This document shows, piece after piece, positions 18,442 through 22,974 of a stretch of DNA of 22,974 nucleotides; the first letter of the stretch is position 1; each line of letters opens with the position of its first letter. The notes below the pieces were generated by a model. It was not told the DNA's origin. It searched no databases and was given only the letters and a program-made list of their open reading frames with translations. Position numbers and translations under genes: made by a program. The stretch spans positions 1-22,974 of the forward strand of contig JAQGBZ010000652.1 of the NCBI GenBank assembly GCA_034687125.1. The letters run 5' to 3'. Source of the DNA: Neelides folsomi (lineage: Eukaryota > Arthropoda > Collembola > Neelipleona > Neelidae).

Positions 18442-20494
18442 TTAAAACCCATCTTCAATTATAATTTTCTCCTCATAATTTGGATCTCCTGCTATAATTT
18501 CGTATAGCGATTCCGTACATTTCCTTACAGTGTTTAAAATAATTCCGACTCTTCTGTCCAAAGCTTCTAAATGTGGTTCTAACAGGATAGGATTCAAAGG
18601 ATCTTTCTTCATCGAGTCTCTCATAGCATTACTCAGATGATAAGGCCCGTTGTGGAAACTAAAAAAGAATAAAAATTTTATATTAGACAGATATAATAAT
18701 TAATTTCGAATAATTAATATTCGATTAAAATATTATAAAATTTAAGATTATTTTAAAATAAGAATAATTTTCATATAAATTCTATACTTAATGAGTTTCT
18801 CAAGTGTTGATTTTCTTATAAGGCAACATTGTCTAACTGGAGCGAGAATGGAAAGTTCATCATGGTGAGGTTTCCCAAAAGCTCTTCCTTGATCAACATT
18901 AACGATAAAAGTGTCATTTCCAAATTCATCAAAAGTTTCATAGTGATGTCGGTCCATGTTCCCAGATAGGAAATCGTAGATTGACAGGTCCATCATGTCA
19001 AGAAGTCTTCGTCCTTTATCATAAGGAGGAATTGTCCTGATTATGTCACAATAATCATCTTCTTCCTCCCATTGAGCTTTTCGGTTTTTGTTGTAAGCTC
19101 TTCGCCAAGGACTTCTCCATTCCCTTCTATTCGCAAGGGCTACAAAACAATAAATTAATCTTGGCACAATTTATGAAATATTTAAAGTGGATCAATTAAT
19201 AAAATAATAAGAAATTTTATTTTAATTAAGGTTATCGTTTTGATTAATAAATGTTTACGTCTTGGGGGCAAATAAGCAGCCAAAGATCCTTCAATTAAAT
19301 CAGGCTTCCCGCAAAATGCATGTCCCGAATCGCAATAATAGGAACATTTCCCATGGAAGCAAAAATTATCTGCGGGAGATTTAAAAAACGTTTTTCGAAA
19401 TTCTGAGTCTGCAAGTGGAAAAATCTCTGAAGTGATGCTGATCAATCTCCCAACAACTGGTGGACATCTGAATGAAAATTATTGCATTTTAAAACATATT
19501 ACAACCATATTAAACATAATATTTGTATTTTAAATAATTACTTAAATAATAATAAAAATTTGTATTTAATGAGTTTTATTAACCGTTTATATCCTAAAAC
19601 TTTGTCCAAATGATAAGCAGCAATTTCTGCATTGTGTCGTTCATAATCACTGAAATAAAAATGATCTGGAAGTGTTTCCTGTTCCCGGCCGAATCTCATG
19701 GGTTTAAACATTGATTGAGCTCCAGAGCTAAAATTCATAACGAGCTTCAACTGCGTCCCGCCAAGGCGCTGGTCCAAATGAACGATTTTCGCATTGGCCA
19801 TTTCATCCAAAAGTTCTTCGACCATTTCGTCATCTTCGTACAATTGCTGTTTGCTCACCATGTAATGAAATCTTTCGTGCGCTGGCAACCCTTGAATTAA
19901 ACTAAAAATGCGAACATAATTTTGATTTAATTACATATTAATAAAAAATATATTCAAAATTAATAATTAATAGATTACTTCAGGGACCGCTCTAAAAAAT
20001 AATTAAAATAATAATTAAAATAATAAAAATTAAGAATGCTTACTCGACATTTAATGATTTCAAATTTGCAACATTTTCATGATTTCTCTCAGCACTATAA
20101 TCTTCTTTATAAGCAAAATCCTTTTTCTCGATGATTTCTTTCAAGTCCCAAAAATCATCAAAAGTGTTTATTTCTGGATCTTCCTCATTTTTATCTTTTT
20201 CGGGGTTGCCCTTGCTAAATGTAAAAATATATTAAATCTTATGGTTTAATTTTTAGAAAATTATTTAAAATAATTAACGTACTTTACTTTAGGTGATTCT
20301 TTGGGCTTCTTTTGAGGGGGATCAAGTTGCTCATTTAAATTAAATTCCTCATTTGGTTTTTGTCCTTTGACATATTGAACAATTCCATCTCCTTCTGCCG
20401 AGATTCCGCCCAATTGGACGTGAAGCAAAAGGAAAATGGTCAAAACCACTAAAGATGCCGAAAGGCAAAAGCCTAAACGGCCCTTGAACTTCAT
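18442..20494 (-). CDS. FAM20C: FAM20C-type Golgi secretory-pathway kinase, complete
   Basis: Six exons in transcript order: 20283-20494, 20044-20214, 19584-19901, 19259-19467, 18788-19139 and 18442-18658. They total 1479 nt and 492 aa (human FAM20C is 584). FAM20C phosphorylates Ser-x-Glu sites on secreted proteins in the Golgi. The N-terminus carries a signal anchor (about residues 8-27, [20 protein letters not shown]) and an acidic/basic stem. The kinase core keeps the nucleotide Lys ([13 protein letters not shown]), the Glu in [14 protein letters not shown] (Gln in pseudokinase FAM20A), and the disulfide block [20 protein letters not shown]. It also keeps GSLAAYLP, the catalytic [11 protein letters not shown] and the C-terminal PHLEALDRR. 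The metal-binding motif, DNGRGFGK in human, reads DQGRAFGK, so the key Asp is kept but Asn is replaced by Gln. An active kinase is likely. Confidence 0.94.
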
Positions 20495-21071
20495 TTAAAA
20501 TATTTCACTTTAATAAATTAACTCAATGTCAAAAATATTAAGTTAAAACTAACTATTAAAGTTAAATTAATGTTACATTAATGTTTAATAAACTACAGTA
20601 GCAATATGTTGGACTTCATTTTAAACAAGTTTTACAGTTATTGAAATATTTTAATACTCGTGTTTGAAAGAGTAAATTATTGAATAAAAATAATTGTCAT
20701 TTCCTTATTCGCCAATGTATGAGTTTGTCCATTTGTCCTTAACGTCCCCTTTATCTTTTTTTATCTCCCGTCCCGATAGTGAAATCTCTTCATTAATCAA
20801 CCAAAATATACATGTCTGTAAAAGTTATCATTGAATGGAAAATAATTTGATGTGGTGATTTATGCCCTATTGCCCTATTGCATTGTATAAATATGCACGA
20901 ATCATTTAAATCAATTTTACATTCATTATTAATTAAATTTACATTATTGGTTTACTTTTTATTTATTTGATAATGAAAAAGTCGATTTATCAATTTAAAA
21001 TTAATATTCTGTAAACTTATCATTATAATATTATTTGCAGAGTATTCATTACAAGTTGGTTAATTAGTTAA
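20495..21071. other. Upstream region of the FAM20 gene
   Basis: No clear minus-strand TATA box is seen near 20494. On the plus strand, a CCCTATTG doublet precedes TATAAATA at 20886-20893, a promoter-like box. The first ATG downstream opens only a 13-codon frame (MKKSIYQFKINIL). A GC-richer patch lies at about 20705-20775. No supported gene. Confidence 0.35.
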
Positions 21072-21207
21072 TTATAGAAAACATTGATATTGATACACGA
21101 TCTGTTGATTAATACCACTTTCAAAGTATCTTTTCATGTACCTGAAACCAAAACACTCATGTTTGTAGTATTTTTTATAAATTTCGATTGAATCCATATT
21201 TGAAGGG
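21072..21207 (-). pseudogene. Orphan exon-like fragment, possibly GNAT acetyltransferase C-terminus
   Basis: On the minus strand, a CCCTTTCAG acceptor at 21208-21209 precedes an open frame to a TAA at 21072-21074. It reads SNMDSIEIYKKYYKHECFGF and then RYMKRYFESGINQQIV. The N-x-x-(A/S)-I-x-x-Y-x-K...GF pattern resembles the last conserved motif of GNAT N-acetyltransferases. I found no upstream exons between here and the next promoter, so it looks like a lone remnant or a terminal exon of a gene I cannot trace. Chance is not excluded. Confidence 0.3.
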
Positions 21208-22777
21208 CTGAAAGGGAATTGTATTTATTTATATGAGATAAGTATATTCGAGTATTTAATTAACTGTTCGATTGGTTCTTGAGATTTTAAAATGATAATA
21301 TTTTTAACTTTTCCAATTAAGAAAGAAATTTAAAATTAATTTAAAACTCAAGTGTCCTTTCACTTATTATAAAAATATTTAATGTTAATCAACATCATAA
21401 GTATCCAATTAATGTTAGAATGTTGAAATTAAAAATACTTTTGAGTACTACAATGTAAACTATTTGTCTGTACATATATGACCTTTGCTTGTCTCTAAAT
21501 ATTATTTAATAATGCGTTTCATGAAACATCTTCAATAAAACTGATGCAAATTTTTAGTTCAAAATACTTAAAATTATATTATGTAATGAGTGATGCAATT
21601 AGTAAAATCATTTTAATTGCGTCATTATCATCAAACTGACTATCAAAATAATTCGATCAACCAGGAATATTGTAATATTATTAATATTACACAAAATACA
21701 GTACAAAGGAAAGATTTTTTTACAAAACAATTTCATCAATATGGTATAGGTATAGTATTGAATATTGAATTTTATGCCTCAATAAACCTGGAGTTGTGTT
21801 ACAGCATATTAAATAATAAATATCAATTTTTAACTAAAAATAAAATGTCCATTAAATGCCAATTCACAAACTATCAGAAATCATATTTATTTAAACCCTT
21901 AAAGTAGGTGAACTTGTAACTTCGAAGCTCTTACAGAGATTAAATATTTAAGTTTTGAGGAATGAATAATAAAATAAGAAAGGATTCATTTTCCATAATT
22001 TTGAATATATCAGATACATAAAATATAATTACATGCAAATAATCATATTAATCTGCTATAATTCATTTTAGTAAATTGTGATTTACTAGTAGTATAATAT
22101 AATACTTATAAAATAATATAGTATAATGAATATATTATATATTATATTAATTTAGCTAATGTGCTTAACAATAATGCTTTAAACATAAGGATTGAAAGTC
22201 CGTATGAATAAGCAAATGAGTTGGCGTCTATGAAATTAAAATCACTTTTATCTCTGTTGAGCAATCAAATAACTAAAAGTACTTTAAGAATGACGTATTT
22301 AATTAATTTTTGATCAGAAATTTGAAGAGTGTGATATCACAGTAAAAATCATCCTAAACCAATGTACCAAATAATTCAATCTTCCACAAAATAATTAAAT
22401 TGATATCTAAACTTCTCTACTACCAAGATATAGTAATTAATAACACTCGTGATAATTAGAAAATTATTTTTAATCAATATGCATAGATCATTTTTATCAC
22501 CCAATTAACAATTAAGATATATTCATTAAAGTCGTCATTCCTAAATTAATGAATAAAATGAAAAGTTATAAAATAACATAGCTCATATGTAAATTGATTT
22601 TGTTATCTCTCGAAATTTGTCAGTTTTTCTTGTACCTTGACCAAATCAATTATAAATCATAATTGAACTTGGCCGATTGAAGTCATCTGAAACCACTTGA
22701 GGGTCGATGGAATCCACCTTTTTTATCTCTACCAGAAGAAGCATCTAAAAACGTTTTAAGCCCAAATTTGCCAATTG
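21208..22777. other. AT-rich intergenic region without recognised genes
   Basis: About 1.6 kb of low-GC sequence. It includes an AT-rich self-complementary stretch at about 22085-22150 and a 96-codon plus-strand frame (21617-21907) whose biased composition (Asn, Ile, Lys, Tyr, Phe) and lack of domain features suggest chance. Composition rises toward the promoter at 22778. Confidence 0.45.
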
Positions 22778-22784
22778 TATAAAA
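22778..22784 (+). promoter_or_regulatory. TATA box of the third peritrophin-type gene
   Basis: TATAAAA, followed by GGGG, lies 86 bp upstream of the ATG at 22870. The surrounding sequence does not match the 133-bp duplicated promoter of the other two copies. Confidence 0.55.
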
Positions 22785-22869
22785 GGGGATTTGTTTTCCC
22801 AAATTGCAAGTTACGACCAGACGATCAGAGAACCTCATAAATTGCGATAGATCATTTCATCAACTCAAA

Positions 22870-22933
22870 ATGAATACTTTTGTCGTAGTTGCCTTTGTCG
22901 CCTTCGTGGCCCTTACCGGAGCTAACTCCATTG
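22870..22933 (+). CDS. Signal-peptide exon of a third peritrophin-like gene, 3' partial
   Basis: A 64-nt exon ending in phase 1 before GTAAATAA, exactly the length and phase of exon 1 at 16887-16950. It encodes MNTFVVVAFVAFVALTGANS followed by I and a split codon. The last stretch, from CGCCTTCGTGG through the donor site, is identical to the first gene for about 40 nt. The chitin-binding exon should lie beyond the window end. Product identity is inferred from the shared signal exon. Confidence 0.7.
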
Positions 22934-22974
22934 GTAAATAAAGATATTTTTATATATAAATTGTACAATAAATT

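Noticed and set aside
19979..19991. A 13-nt microexon with good splice sites in the FAM20 gene (minus strand)
   Set aside because: Including it shifts frame and hits a stop early in the next exon. Joining 20044 directly to 19901 keeps the FAM20 frame. It could only be a poison exon, which the sequence cannot show.
21617..21907. 96-codon plus-strand open frame
   Set aside because: Composition is dominated by residues of AT-rich codons, with no motif, no promoter and no splice context. It looks like chance.

Overview
The window is nuclear DNA from an animal, most likely an ecdysozoan and probably an arthropod. It is very AT-rich. The genes have many short GT-AG introns, mostly about 50-220 bp. 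The gene set is metazoan: a TRPA-type channel, a TMC channel, TFIIE-beta, a Golgi FAM20 kinase, secreted CAP proteins and chitin-binding peritrophin-like proteins. Chitin-binding domains, the painless/pyrexia-like TRPA and a TCAGTC initiator-like motif favour an arthropod. A springtail or similar small-genome lineage is only a guess. Exon coordinates were read by eye from splice sites and frame continuity.

Layout. (1) 139-3341 (+): 12 exons of an ankyrin/TRPA channel whose 5' end lies outside the window. (2) 3769-4674 (+): TFIIE beta subunit, 3 exons. (3) 6007-7085 (+): an unrecognised acidic protein with a 12-residue repeat, probably with spliced 5' leader exons from about 5430. (4) 7766-11208 (-): a complete 10-exon TMC channel, tail-to-tail with gene 3. 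(5) 12138-12771 and 13369-14119 (+): a tandem pair of secreted CAP proteins, 177 aa each, with identical exon lengths. (6) 14292-15693 (-): a CRAL-TRIO/SEC14-like protein that unexpectedly starts with a signal peptide. (7) 16887-17302 and 17760-17988 (+): two peritrophin-type chitin-binding units. A 133-bp promoter-bearing segment is duplicated upstream of both. The second copy lies at a 31-bp-arm inverted repeat, and the second gene seems to lack its signal-peptide exon. (8) 18442-20494 (-): a complete FAM20C-type secretory-pathway kinase. (9) 22870-22933 (+): the signal-peptide exon of a third peritrophin gene, cut by the window end.

The genes do not form a pathway. The 3' half is enriched in small secreted proteins (CAP, SEC14-like, chitin-binding) that arose by local duplication. 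The 5' half has two sensory-type channels around a basal transcription factor. I found no rRNA, tRNA or CRISPR array and no autonomous transposon. There is one short mariner-like MITE remnant in a CAP intron. Two lone coding-like stretches (15943-16074 plus strand, 21072-21207 minus strand) may be gene fragments.
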